From the NCBI GenBank assembly GCA_036265915.1, contig DATAOC010000134.1:1-64000 (forward strand): 64,000 bases of DNA, given 5' to 3'. A program made the position numbers and the translations under genes. The notes under the pieces were generated by a model. The model ran no database searches and was not told the DNA's origin. It saw only the letters and a program-made list of their open reading frames with translations. Shown in pieces: positions 42,490 to 50,833 of the stretch (position 1 is the stretch's first letter; every line of letters starts with the position of its first letter). This DNA is from AR12 sp036265915. GTDB lineage: Bacteria; Methylomirabilota; Methylomirabilia; Rokubacteriales; CSP1-6.

Positions 42490-43317
42490 TCAGAAGCCGC
42501 CCTCGAGTCGGAACTCGACGGGGATCACGACCCACATGGCCACGGCCGTCGGACCGCTGTGCGCCGGCTCGAAGCGCCATCTCCGCACGGCGTTGGCGGC
42601 GGCTTCGTCGAGCGCGGCGTGGCCGGCGGACCGCTGGACCTGGACATCGTCGATGCGGCCTTCGGCGGAGACCAGCACGCGGAGAAGCGTGGTTCCCTCT
42701 GCCCGGGCCTTGCGGGCGGCCGAGGGGTACGAGGGGCGGACCTGGTAGCCGCCACGCGGGCGCGCGAGCTCGGTGATCGGTCCCGGCGCGTTGCCCGGCG
42801 GCTCGATAGCCGCGATCACGGGCCCGGAACGACTGGGCTCGGTCGCCACCGCGCGGCCTGCAGGGATCGCCGACGCTGTGGCTGGCGTGCGGTCCTCGGC
42901 CACGGGCTCGGCATTCCGGACGATCGGCGACGCGGCATCAGGCACGGCGGCCTGCGTCGACATCGCGGCGGGTGCCTGAGAGGGTATCGCGGCGGGAGCG
43001 CGGTCCGGCTGTGGCGGCGGGGTCGGCGTCGGCTCCGGCGCCCGGATTGCCGTCGGCTCTGGCGGCGGGGTCGGCGTCGGCTCCGGCGGTCTTGCTGCCG
43101 CAACCGCCGGCCGCGAAGGCACGCGAACATGTCTCGACGGCGGAGGAGCCGGAGGCGCCGGCGGGCTGTGCTCCTCGAGCCGCTCGATCAGCGTCACGGG
43201 AACGACGTTCGCGGGCCGCGCATGGGCTGGCCACACGAGCGCGAGCCCGCCGCCAATGGCTCCGGCGTGCAGCGCACCCGAAATGGCGAAGGCGACGGCG
43301 CCGACTGTACGGTTCAA
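42490..43317 (-). CDS. tonB: TonB family energy transducer
   Basis: The 275 residues begin with one transmembrane anchor (about 6-30), followed by a long Pro-rich periplasmic linker (about 50-180, PEPTPTPPPEP repeats) and a C-terminal TonB domain (about 190-272: YQVRPSYPSAARKARAEGTT, LRVLVSAEGRI, AVRRWRFEPA). It transfers proton-motive energy to outer-membrane receptors. It is divergent from a receptor gene with only 49 bases between starts, so the two are a functional pair. No ExbB/ExbD genes are nearby. Confidence 0.92.
   Translation of the reverse strand: MNRTVGAVAFAISGALHAGAIGGGLALVWPAHARPANVVPVTLIERLEEHSPPAPPAPPPSRHVRVPSRPAVAAARPPEPTPTPPPEPTAIRAPEPTPTPPPQPDRAPAAIPSQAPAAMSTQAAVPDAASPIVRNAEPVAEDRTPATASAIPAGRAVATEPSRSGPVIAAIEPPGNAPGPITELARPRGGYQVRPSYPSAARKARAEGTTLLRVLVSAEGRIDDVQVQRSAGHAALDEAAANAVRRWRFEPAHSGPTAVAMWVVIPVEFRLEGGF
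43013..43088 (-). repeat. 28-base direct repeat in the tonB proline linker
   Basis: The segment 43013-43040 is repeated exactly at 43061-43088 (period 48), encoding two copies of a PEPTPTPPP block. It is an in-frame coding repeat that could change length by slippage. Confidence 0.8.
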
Positions 43318-43366
43318 CGCTTTGAGGCTTTCGGGGCTGCGTTCATCGTGCTATCACGGGCGCCAG

Positions 43367-45427
43367 GTGCTCATCCGGGGCCGGCGCGTAGTCGTGGTGG
43401 CGACCATCCTCGGCGGCCTCCTCTCGTGCGTGTCGCGCGCTCACGGCCAGCCAGCCCCGGCGGCGCCCTCACCGACCGTGCCGGAGACGGTATTACCGCC
43501 GGTCACCGTCACCGCGCCGCCACCGGTTGCGTCATCCTCGGAGCAGATGATCCCGGGGCGGGACTTCGAGCTACGCCCCCAGGGCCGGCCCGCCGATGTC
43601 CTCCGCCTGATTCCGGGCCTGATCATCAACCAGCACCAGGGCGGAGGCAAGGCCGAACAGTACCTGATTCGGGGCTTCGACGCCGACCATGGCACCGACC
43701 TGGCGATCTTCGTCGACGGCGTGCCGGTCAACCTGCGCAGCCACGCGCACGGTCAGGGCTACGCCGACCTGCATTTCCTCATCCCGGAAACGGTCCGCGC
43801 CGTTGACGTCTTGAAGGGTCCCTATTTCGCGGAGTACGGCGACTTCGACACCGCCGGCGTGGTGAGGCTCATCACCCGCGACTACGTCGACGAGAACACG
43901 CTCGAGGTTGCCGGCGGCAGCTTCAACACGCAGCGGTACCTCGCGCTGCTGTCGCCGACGCGCGACGCACTGAAGACGTTCGTCGCCATGGAAGGGTATC
44001 GCAACGATGGCCCGTTCGATCACCCGAACGGCTACCTCCGCTTCAACGTGTTCGCGAAGGCGAGCACCGACCTGACCGAGGACATGCGGCTGTCGGTCTG
44101 GGCGTCCTTCTACCATGCCGAATGGCACGGCTCGGGCGAGGTCCCGGCGCGGGCGGTGCGAGCGGGTCTCATCGACCGGTTCGGGTCGATCGACCCGAAC
44201 GAAGGCGGCATCACACAGCGGGCGACGGTCAACGCCGACTACGTGTGGAAGGTCGCGGACAATCAGCGCCTCTCCGTCAATACCTACGTCAGCTACTACA
44301 CGCTCACCCTGTTCAACGACTTCACGTTCTTTCTGAACGACCCCGACAACGGCGACATGCTCAACCAGCGGGATCGGCGATTCGTGGCGGGATTCGACGC
44401 GCAGTACGAGATGAGGCAGCGGCCGTTCGGCATCCCGCTCACGACGACGGCGGGGATTCAATACCGTATCGATACGCCGCACGTCGTGCTCGCCAACGCC
44501 GTGCAGCGCCACCAGGTGAGCCGGGTGCAGGACGTGGACGTCGTGGAGCAGTCGTACTCGCCGTTCGTGAAATTCGACATCGTGCCGGTCGACAAGGTCC
44601 GGCTCGTCACCGGCGTCCGCGGAGACGTGTTCGCCTTCGACGTCAAGGATCGCGTGAACACGACCGAGGCGCGCGTGGCCGGAACGGCCACGAAGGCTCG
44701 GCCGGGCGTGAAGGCGAACCTCGTCCTCGGTCCCTGGGCGGAGACGGAGCTCTTCGGCAACTTCGGCACCGGCTTCCACAGCAACGACGCGCGCGCGGTC
44801 ATCGCCAATCCGCGGCTCGACGCCTTGCCCACCGCCACCGCCTATGAGGTCGGCCTCAGGAGTCGGCTGCTGCCCCGCGCGGAGGTGTTCGCCACCTACT
44901 GGTTCCTCGATCTCGACAGCGAGCTGGTGTTCGTCGGCGACGAGGGCACGACCGAGGCCCGGGGGCGATCGCACCGCGAGGGCGTCGAGGCGGGGGCGAA
45001 GGTCCGGCTGCTGGACTGGCTGACCTTCACCGGGGACGTCACGTACACCGCGAGAGCGGAGTTCGTCGATACGGGCCAGGCGATTCCGCTGGCGCCGATA
45101 TGGACCGCTCGCGCCGATCTCACCGCGCGCCTGCCGTGGGGCCTGTCCACGAGCCTCGAGATGCGTCACCTTGGCGATCGCTGGGCCGACGAGGCGCGGC
45201 ATCACACCGCTCGCGGCTACACGCTCTTCAACTGGACCGGCCGCTATCGCTACCGGAATCTCGAGGCGTTCCTCAGCATCGAGAACCTCGCCAACACGGA
45301 GTGGCGAGAGGCCCAGTTTCTCTTCACGTCGCGGCTGCCGGGCGAGCCGGCCGGCGGCGTCGAGGACGTCCACTTCACGCCCGGCACTCCCCGGTCGTTC
45401 CTGGGAGGTGTCGCCTTCCACTTCTGA
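43367..45427 (+). CDS. TonB-dependent outer-membrane receptor
   Basis: A 686-residue receptor. From GTG 43367 there is a signal peptide (VVVVATILGGLLSCVSRAHG), a TonB-box-like VTVTAPPP, a plug domain (about 55-175: RPADVLRLIPGLIINQHQG, QYLIRGFDADHGTDLAIFVD, VPVNLRSHAHGQGYADLHF) and a 22-strand barrel ending in aromatic Phe (GGVAFHF). It faces tonB divergently and is followed by a CopD-cytochrome gene. The His-rich plug loop and copper neighbours hint at a copper or copper-complex cargo; PQQ is another possibility given the pqq cluster. The cargo is not determined. Confidence 0.9.
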   Translation: MLIRGRRVVVVATILGGLLSCVSRAHGQPAPAAPSPTVPETVLPPVTVTAPPPVASSSEQMIPGRDFELRPQGRPADVLRLIPGLIINQHQGGGKAEQYLIRGFDADHGTDLAIFVDGVPVNLRSHAHGQGYADLHFLIPETVRAVDVLKGPYFAEYGDFDTAGVVRLITRDYVDENTLEVAGGSFNTQRYLALLSPTRDALKTFVAMEGYRNDGPFDHPNGYLRFNVFAKASTDLTEDMRLSVWASFYHAEWHGSGEVPARAVRAGLIDRFGSIDPNEGGITQRATVNADYVWKVADNQRLSVNTYVSYYTLTLFNDFTFFLNDPDNGDMLNQRDRRFVAGFDAQYEMRQRPFGIPLTTTAGIQYRIDTPHVVLANAVQRHQVSRVQDVDVVEQSYSPFVKFDIVPVDKVRLVTGVRGDVFAFDVKDRVNTTEARVAGTATKARPGVKANLVLGPWAETELFGNFGTGFHSNDARAVIANPRLDALPTATAYEVGLRSRLLPRAEVFATYWFLDLDSELVFVGDEGTTEARGRSHREGVEAGAKVRLLDWLTFTGDVTYTARAEFVDTGQAIPLAPIWTARADLTARLPWGLSTSLEMRHLGDRWADEARHHTARGYTLFNWTGRYRYRNLEAFLSIENLANTEWREAQFLFTSRLPGEPAGGVEDVHFTPGTPRSFLGGVAFHF

Positions 45428-45447
45428 CGACGCGGACGGACTGCGGG

Positions 45448-46797
45448 CTACCGGCCGCGCTGTTGCGAGAGAAACGCCACGAGATCCACGAGCTCGGCGA
45501 CGGTCATCGCCTCCCGATACTCCGGCATTGTCGAGCGGCCGTCGGGCGCGGTGTAACCCGGGCCCTCCACGATCACCGCGTCCGGATTCACCACGGACTC
45601 CGCGATGTACGCGCCCGGGTGATGCAAGCCGACATCGGTCAGATCCGGACCGGCAGCGCTGGGTCGCGGAAACGATTCTCCGCGCACTCGATGACAGCGA
45701 AAGCATTCGAGGCGTGAGAAGACCTGGCGGCCGCGGTCGGGGTCGCCCGCAGGCAGCCGGAACGTCCACCCCTTCGGGACGCCACCGGCGGCGTGAAGCT
45801 CCTCCATCGTCGCGCGGTGCGGCGTCGCCGGCCCGTCGGCGTCGCCGACATGCGTGATGTGCGCGGCGTGGCGCGCCGGCGTGCTCTCACCGAGCACCGC
45901 GGTGAGCGCCAGCACGGCCAGCCCGATGGCGGCTTCGCCGGTGATCAGCGCGACCAGCCGGCCGAGCGACGGCTTGGCCGGGCCGAACAGCGCGAGACGA
46001 CCGCGTCGGAACGCGCGCGCGGCGACGCCGCGGGCGGGCCGTCCGGTGAGCCGCGGCAGCAACGCGTAGCGGCTGGTTGCGCCGAGGACCACGAGGACGC
46101 CGACGAGCGCGATCTTGGCGAGCAGCGTGCGGCCGTACGAGCTGGCGATGAGCGCGGCGGGCTCGCGAACCTGCGCCCACGTGTTCCACGCTCCCGTGAG
46201 CACGACCGCCGCCAGCGTCCACGCCGCAACACGCGAGAAGCGGGCGACGCACGGAATGCCGACGGCAGCGCCCGCGGGCGCCACGATAGCCGCGAGCACG
46301 GCGAGACCGCCGATCCACAGCGACGCGGCGACAATATGGAGCCAGTCGAGCGCGACGCTGAGCGTGAGGTCGCCGCCGTCGGCGGCGTGGCCGAGGAGGG
46401 CCGTCGACAGCGCCACGCCGGCCGCGAGCGCCAGTGCCGCCGACCGCCGGCGGCGTCGCCGGCTCACCATCACCAGAGCAAGGGCGATCAGCGCCGCCAT
46501 CCGCCCGAGCCACACGGCGCCGAAGTGCGTGCGCGACAGCACGAGCGGAAGCGCGGCCACCGCGCGCCCGGGTCCGCCGCCCGCCAGCGTCCCCGCCCGC
46601 AAGACGAGCTCAGCCAGCGTGGTGACGACGAGGATACCGACGCATGCCAGCGACCAGCCCCTCAGACGCTCGTGCATCGGCCGCGTGTCGGCGTCGGCGA
46701 CCGGCGTGATCAGGCGCTCGACGGCGCAGCTTCCGATGACGCCCGCGAGCGCGGCGAGGCCGCCCCACCGGACGACCATCGCGACCGCCAGCGTCAC
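45448..46797 (-). CDS. CopD-domain copper protein fused to cytochrome c
   Basis: A 449-residue membrane protein. The N-terminal two thirds hold about eight helices of the CopD/PcoD/YcnJ type, with helices near 10-25, 48-68 and 85-110, His in GHAADGGDLTLSVALDWLHI, and further helices to about 325. The C-terminal part is a class I cytochrome c domain with CFRCH and a downstream Met in STMPEY as probable axial ligand. Such fusions link copper transport to electron transfer. The gene overlaps copC by 4 bases (ATGA) and is convergent with the receptor gene. Confidence 0.85.
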   Translation of the reverse strand: MTLAVAMVVRWGGLAALAGVIGSCAVERLITPVADADTRPMHERLRGWSLACVGILVVTTLAELVLRAGTLAGGGPGRAVAALPLVLSRTHFGAVWLGRMAALIALALVMVSRRRRRRSAALALAAGVALSTALLGHAADGGDLTLSVALDWLHIVAASLWIGGLAVLAAIVAPAGAAVGIPCVARFSRVAAWTLAAVVLTGAWNTWAQVREPAALIASSYGRTLLAKIALVGVLVVLGATSRYALLPRLTGRPARGVAARAFRRGRLALFGPAKPSLGRLVALITGEAAIGLAVLALTAVLGESTPARHAAHITHVGDADGPATPHRATMEELHAAGGVPKGWTFRLPAGDPDRGRQVFSRLECFRCHRVRGESFPRPSAAGPDLTDVGLHHPGAYIAESVVNPDAVIVEGPGYTAPDGRSTMPEYREAMTVAELVDLVAFLSQQRGR

Positions 46798-47132
46798 TTG
46801 ATCCGGAACGGGAAATCTCCCTCGGTACGATGACCGTCCCGCGCGACGACGCTCCAGTACACGCGATAGCGGCCGCTGGGAAGCGGCGGAACGTTGACGA
46901 CCAGCACGCGACCGTTCCGCGCGTCGACGCCGCCGTCCCCGCGATCGACGCGCTGCTTCGCGGCGTTCTCGACCCGGATCGTGCTGAAGACGGGCTCGAG
47001 CTCGCCGTCGAAGACGATGCGCACGCTGGCCGGCGGCGTGTCAACGGTGGCGCCGACGCGCGGCTCCGAGCGCTCGGGGAACGCGTGCGCCCACACCGCG
47101 CTGGCGAGCAGCACCAGCGCGACGCAGGTCAC
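46794..47132 (-). CDS. copC: CopC-type periplasmic copper-binding protein
   Basis: A 112-residue CopC/PcoC domain protein. The signal peptide ends WA-HA, leaving mature His at the N-terminus as usual in CopC, and the fold shows the SEPRVGATVDTPPASVRIVF opening, LPSGRYRVYWSVVARDGH and the conserved GDFPF end. His1 and the DGH histidine are the Cu(II) site. The start is GTG 47132. It is coupled to the CopD fusion downstream, and together they would deliver copper across the inner membrane. Confidence 0.88.
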   Translation of the reverse strand: MTCVALVLLASAVWAHAFPERSEPRVGATVDTPPASVRIVFDGELEPVFSTIRVENAAKQRVDRGDGGVDARNGRVLVVNVPPLPSGRYRVYWSVVARDGHRTEGDFPFRIK

Positions 47133-47137
47133 GCTCC

Positions 47138-48130
47138 CTAGCGCGGCTGCGTGGGACCGAGCACGCCGTGGAAGGGCGTCCACGTGAAGATCTTCGGCGC
47201 GATGTCGTCGAGGTAGAAGTGCACCTGGCCCAGCACGCCGATGTTCTTGCCGGTACGCTCGTTCACCGGCACGAGCGCTTCGAGGCCGAGCTGCACGTAG
47301 CGCCCGAACCAGATGATGCCCGGATTGATGGTGCCCGTGGTGCGTCCGGCGTTGCGCGGATCGTCGAGCGGCGTCTGCATGACGAACTCCACGATCGGAA
47401 TCATGCGATTGAGCGGCGCCGGCAACCCGACGTCGCGGACGAACGACTGGAGATATTGCAGGTTGTATTGCACGCTGAAGCCCCACAGCGCCGCGCTGGA
47501 GTTCACCTCGCGCTCGACGCTGATGGTGCCGTCCTCTTCGGTGCTGATCGTCCTGGTGGCGTGCCGCGTGGGAATCGACACGCCGAACGTGCCGGTGACC
47601 GCCAGCGGCTTCACGAGATCCAGCGCGTCCGGGAGATCGCCGAAGCCCTTGCCGAAGAACAGCGCGGGCGTGATCGTGTCGAACCGTTCCGCGTCAACCT
47701 TGCGGCTCCCGGTGCCGCCGACGTCCCACGACAGCCCCGCCGACACGAGCGCTTCGTGCGCGTCGCTGCGGAAGAACACGTATTTGAGCGATACCTCGAG
47801 GTTGTCGAAGCCGCTCACGGATCTGCCATCGTCCGGGTCGAGCAGGCGCCAGGCGCCGCCGAGGCTCAGGCCGAGGTCCGGGCTGAGGCGCTTCGAGATC
47901 TCGCCGCTGATCTCCGTTTCTCGCGTCGGCGGCCGGTCTCCGGAGCCCGGCGTCTTGATGTGCGAGACGGTCGGAAGCGACAGCTCGTCGGCGACGAACG
48001 GGTCGTCGATGCCAAGCGTCGCCGGAAAGAACCGTTTGCCGACCAGGCCGTGGGCGCCGACGACGCCCGCCGTCGACACGATCGACACCACGACGATCAG
48101 CGAGCAGACAGCAACCTGTGTCCGGCGCAT
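47138..48130 (-). CDS. Exported beta-rich (outer-membrane-like) protein of the copper cluster
   Basis: A 330-residue protein with a signal peptide (about 1-27, ending VVGA-HG) and a beta-rich body lacking cysteines in the mature part. Segments such as LEVSLKYVFFRSDAHEALVSA, VTGTFGVSIPTRH, GFSVQYNLQYLQSFV and IPIVEFVMQTPL resemble outer-membrane barrel strands of a hypothetical family often found with CopC/CopD. GAGGAGGG precedes the ATG. It lies 5 bases before copC and so belongs to the same operon. The molecular role is unknown. Confidence 0.72.
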   Translation of the reverse strand: MRRTQVAVCSLIVVVSIVSTAGVVGAHGLVGKRFFPATLGIDDPFVADELSLPTVSHIKTPGSGDRPPTRETEISGEISKRLSPDLGLSLGGAWRLLDPDDGRSVSGFDNLEVSLKYVFFRSDAHEALVSAGLSWDVGGTGSRKVDAERFDTITPALFFGKGFGDLPDALDLVKPLAVTGTFGVSIPTRHATRTISTEEDGTISVEREVNSSAALWGFSVQYNLQYLQSFVRDVGLPAPLNRMIPIVEFVMQTPLDDPRNAGRTTGTINPGIIWFGRYVQLGLEALVPVNERTGKNIGVLGQVHFYLDDIAPKIFTWTPFHGVLGPTQPR

Positions 48131-48176
48131 AGCCGCCCTCCTCGGTGCACGAATGGTTGCGGGCGCTGCGGGACGG

Positions 48177-48458
48177 TCAGGCGGGACGCGAGGGTGGCGC
48201 GCGACCACGATCGGGGCGGGAGGCGCCGACGCGGGGCGGACGCTGCGTGGCCTCGAGCGCTGGGTTCGGCGCGGCAGCCGGGGGGCTGGCGACGGCGACC
48301 GCGCCTGGCGTGAGCGCGGCCGTCTGGGTGAAGCACGCGGCGAGTGCGCACTGGCCGGCGCTGTCGCCCTGCTCCAGGTGGTGCACGGAGTGGACCGCCG
48401 CGTCGGCGCTGACGAGCACCACGACGATGCTGAGCGCGAGGGCAGTCAGCCGACCCAT
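48177..48458 (-). CDS. Small exported His/Cys protein (DUF2946-like)
   Basis: A 93-residue protein with an N-terminal signal or anchor (LALSIVVVLVSADAAV) followed by VHSVHHLEQGDSAGQCALAACF, a His/Cys arrangement reminiscent of small metal-handling proteins, and a basic Pro-rich tail. It is first in the leftward copper cluster. Copper contact is inferred only from residues and position. Confidence 0.55.
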   Translation of the reverse strand: MGRLTALALSIVVVLVSADAAVHSVHHLEQGDSAGQCALAACFTQTAALTPGAVAVASPPAAAPNPALEATQRPPRVGASRPDRGRAPPSRPA

Positions 48459-48545
48459 AGCCGACACTGTACCGCGCTTTGCCGGCGGCCGTCCGTCGCG
48501 CGCCCGGTGCGCCGCTATTGCCGGGAAGCGCTGCCGTGGCACGGA

Positions 48546-48551
48546 TATAAT
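48546..48551 (+). promoter_or_regulatory. Consensus -10 element before the CoA-transferase gene
   Basis: A perfect TATAAT lies 35 bases before the GTG start at 48587. No -35 at 16-18 bases is evident; TTGCCG is 22 bases upstream. Confidence 0.35.
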
Positions 48552-48586
48552 GCGGGCCGTCATGGCGCCACCGCTACATCCACCGC

Positions 48587-50011
48587 GTGAGGCCGGCGAC
48601 CGTGATTGACGCGCTCGGGACGATCTTGCCGGTCGCGGGCTGGGCCGCCGAGCGGGCGCGCGGCGTCGAGATCACCGGCGACGCCGATCCCATCTTGCCG
48701 ACGCCGTTCCGCATCGCGGAGGCCGGCGCCGCCGCGCTGGCCGCAGTCGCGCTCGCCGTGTCCGAGCTGTGGGAGCTGCGCACCGGTCGGCGTCAGGACG
48801 CCGCGGTCGATATGCGGCAGGCGACCGCCTCACTGCGCAGCGGCCAGTACATGAAGCTGGAGGGCGCGCCCGTGTCGACGGAGCGCAACGCCGTGATGGG
48901 AGTCTATCCGGCTCGCGACGGGCGCTTCAGCTACCTGCACTGCAACTTTCCCAACCACCGCGCCGCCGCGCTCCGCGTGCTCGGCGTGCCGGAAGATCGG
49001 GAAGCGGTACGGCAGGCGGTCGCGCAATGGGACGCCCTGCAGCTCGAGGAAGCCGTCATCGCCGCCGACGGCGCGGGCGGGATGGTGCGCACGATGGATG
49101 AGTGGGCCAGGCATCCGCAAGCCGCCGCCATCGCCTCGCTGCCGCTGATGGAGATTGTCAAGATCGGCGACAGCTCACCGGAGAAGCTGTCCGACGGTGA
49201 TCGGCCGCTGTCGGGGATCCGCGTGCTCGACCTCACGCGCGTGCTGGCGGGGCCGACGTGCGGACGCACGCTGGCCGAGCACGGCGCAGACGTGCTGAAG
49301 ATCACCGCCGCTCACCTTCCGAACCTGGGCTACCAGGAGTACGACACAGGCCACGGCAAGCTTTCCGCCCATCTCGACCTGCGCGAGCCGCATGACGTCG
49401 AGGTGCTGCGAGGTCTCGTCCGCGACACCGACGTGTTCTCGCAGGGCTACCGCCCGGGCTCGCTCGGCCATCGCGGCTTCTCGCCGGCGGCGCTGGCGCA
49501 GCTGCGGCCTGGCATCGTCTACGTCTCCCTGAGCGCGTTCGGCCACGTCGGGCCGTGGGCCGGACGCCGAGGCTTCGACACGGTCGTGCAAACGGTCAGC
49601 GGCATGACGAGCCGCCAGGGACAGCTGTTCCCCGGCGCCTCGCCCGGCCCGCAGTTCTATCCGGCCTCGGCAATCGATTACGTCACCGGCTACCTCATGG
49701 CGTTCGGGGCCATGGTGGCGCTCGCTCGCCGCGCCCGCGAGGGCGGCAGCTGGCTGGTTCGCAATTCGCTCGCGCAGACCGGCCGGTGGCTCCTCGGACG
49801 CGGCGAGGTGCCGGAGGCGCGGCTCGCGAACGTGCCCAGGGAATTCACGCCCGAAGAGCTCGCACGTTGGACCATCACGACCGATACGCCGGCTGGCCGG
49901 CTGCACCATCTTGCGCCGGTCGTCCGCATGTCCGAGACTCCTCCGCGCTGGGCTCGTCCGGCCGTTCCGCTCGGGTTCCACCCACCGGTGTGGCCGCGGC
50001 GCGCGGCGTAA
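48587..50011 (+). CDS. Family III CoA-transferase (CaiB/BaiF), long permuted type
   Basis: The 474 residues contain class III CoA-transferase parts in unusual order. The canonical N-terminal motif PLSGIRVLDLTRVLAGPTCG appears only around residue 205, after an N-terminal half (VDMRQATASLRSGQYM, YLHCNFPNHRAAALRVLG) that corresponds to the usual C-terminal part of a partner or paralogue. Proteins of this layout occur in soil bacteria and seem to be two-half-domain transferases. The catalytic Asp position after LRPGIVYVSLSAFGH is not clear. The CoA donor and acceptor are unknown. The start is GTG 48587; the outer-membrane-type gene overlaps its end. Confidence 0.85.
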   Translation: MRPATVIDALGTILPVAGWAAERARGVEITGDADPILPTPFRIAEAGAAALAAVALAVSELWELRTGRRQDAAVDMRQATASLRSGQYMKLEGAPVSTERNAVMGVYPARDGRFSYLHCNFPNHRAAALRVLGVPEDREAVRQAVAQWDALQLEEAVIAADGAGGMVRTMDEWARHPQAAAIASLPLMEIVKIGDSSPEKLSDGDRPLSGIRVLDLTRVLAGPTCGRTLAEHGADVLKITAAHLPNLGYQEYDTGHGKLSAHLDLREPHDVEVLRGLVRDTDVFSQGYRPGSLGHRGFSPAALAQLRPGIVYVSLSAFGHVGPWAGRRGFDTVVQTVSGMTSRQGQLFPGASPGPQFYPASAIDYVTGYLMAFGAMVALARRAREGGSWLVRNSLAQTGRWLLGRGEVPEARLANVPREFTPEELARWTITTDTPAGRLHHLAPVVRMSETPPRWARPAVPLGFHPPVWPRRAA

Positions 50012-50820
50012 CCGCCGGCCCGCGCATCTCGCGCGCCGCCGGGCGCGCAGCGCGCCTACTCGTCGTCATCGTCCTGCTCGCCATCGCGTCGGTCGGCGTG
50101 GCGGAGGAGATCCAACCCGACCGTCCCGAGCTCACCGAAAGCGCGCGGCTCGTGCCGCGCGGTGCCGTGCAGCTCGAAGCCGGGATGGCGCTGTCGCAGG
50201 AGCGACGCGCGGCGACGGCGACGGAGAAACGCGTCGAGAGCGAGACCGACCTGCGAATCGGCGTCGCCGACGACGTCGAGCTGAATCTCGGCTGGGAGCC
50301 GCTCGTGCGGGTGCGGGGTCCCGACGACGCCACCGGCATCGGCGACGTGATGCTCGGGATCCGGTATCGATTCGTCCGCGGGACGGAGGAGCAGTCGTGG
50401 CCTCCGCACGTGGCGCTGAAGCTCTTCACCAGGCTGCCGGCCGCCGAGCAACCGATCGGAACGGGCCGACCGGACTTCGGCGCCCTCCTGCTCGCAAGCT
50501 TCGAGCTGCCGCAGGACTTCGAGCTGGAAGTGAACGTGGGCGGCGCCGCCATCGGACAGATGCGCGGCGGCGGCTTTCTCGGCGAAGCGATCACCACCGC
50601 CTCGCTGTCACGCGAACTGGCGCCATCGCTGCTCGGCTTCGTCGAGCTGCTGCTCAACTCGCGCACGGAGCGCGACGGACGCGGCCAGGTCGCCATCAAC
50701 ACCGGCATCGTCTATCGCGTCATGCCCAATCTCGCCGTCGACGCCGGGCTGCAGACCTCGCTCGCAGGCCAGGGTCCCGACTACGTCGTGCGCACTGGAG
50801 TCAGCGTCCTGTGGCGCTGA
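49990..50820 (+). CDS. Exported beta-rich transporter-like protein
   Basis: A 276-residue protein from GTG 49990 with an N-terminal signal (LLVVIVLLAIASVGVAEE) and a beta-strand body: PRGAVQLEAGMALSQ, TDLRIGVADDVELNLGW, GIGDVMLGIRYRFV, HVALKLFTRLP, LSRELAPSLLGFVELLLNS and GIVYRVMPNLAVDAGLQ. This matches the phenol-degradation MetA-pathway/transporter-like outer-membrane family (PF13557-like). It overlaps the CoA-transferase stop by 22 bases and is convergent with the Baeyer-Villiger-type gene. Cargo unknown. Confidence 0.75.
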   Translation: MAAARGVTAGPRISRAAGRAARLLVVIVLLAIASVGVAEEIQPDRPELTESARLVPRGAVQLEAGMALSQERRAATATEKRVESETDLRIGVADDVELNLGWEPLVRVRGPDDATGIGDVMLGIRYRFVRGTEEQSWPPHVALKLFTRLPAAEQPIGTGRPDFGALLLASFELPQDFELEVNVGGAAIGQMRGGGFLGEAITTASLSRELAPSLLGFVELLLNSRTERDGRGQVAINTGIVYRVMPNLAVDAGLQTSLAGQGPDYVVRTGVSVLWR

Positions 50821-50833
50821 CGGCCAGCGCCGG

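Noticed and set aside
43571..45769. Minus-strand open frame of 732 codons opposite the TonB-dependent receptor
   Set aside because: No recognisable domain; the receptor frame has plug and barrel features.
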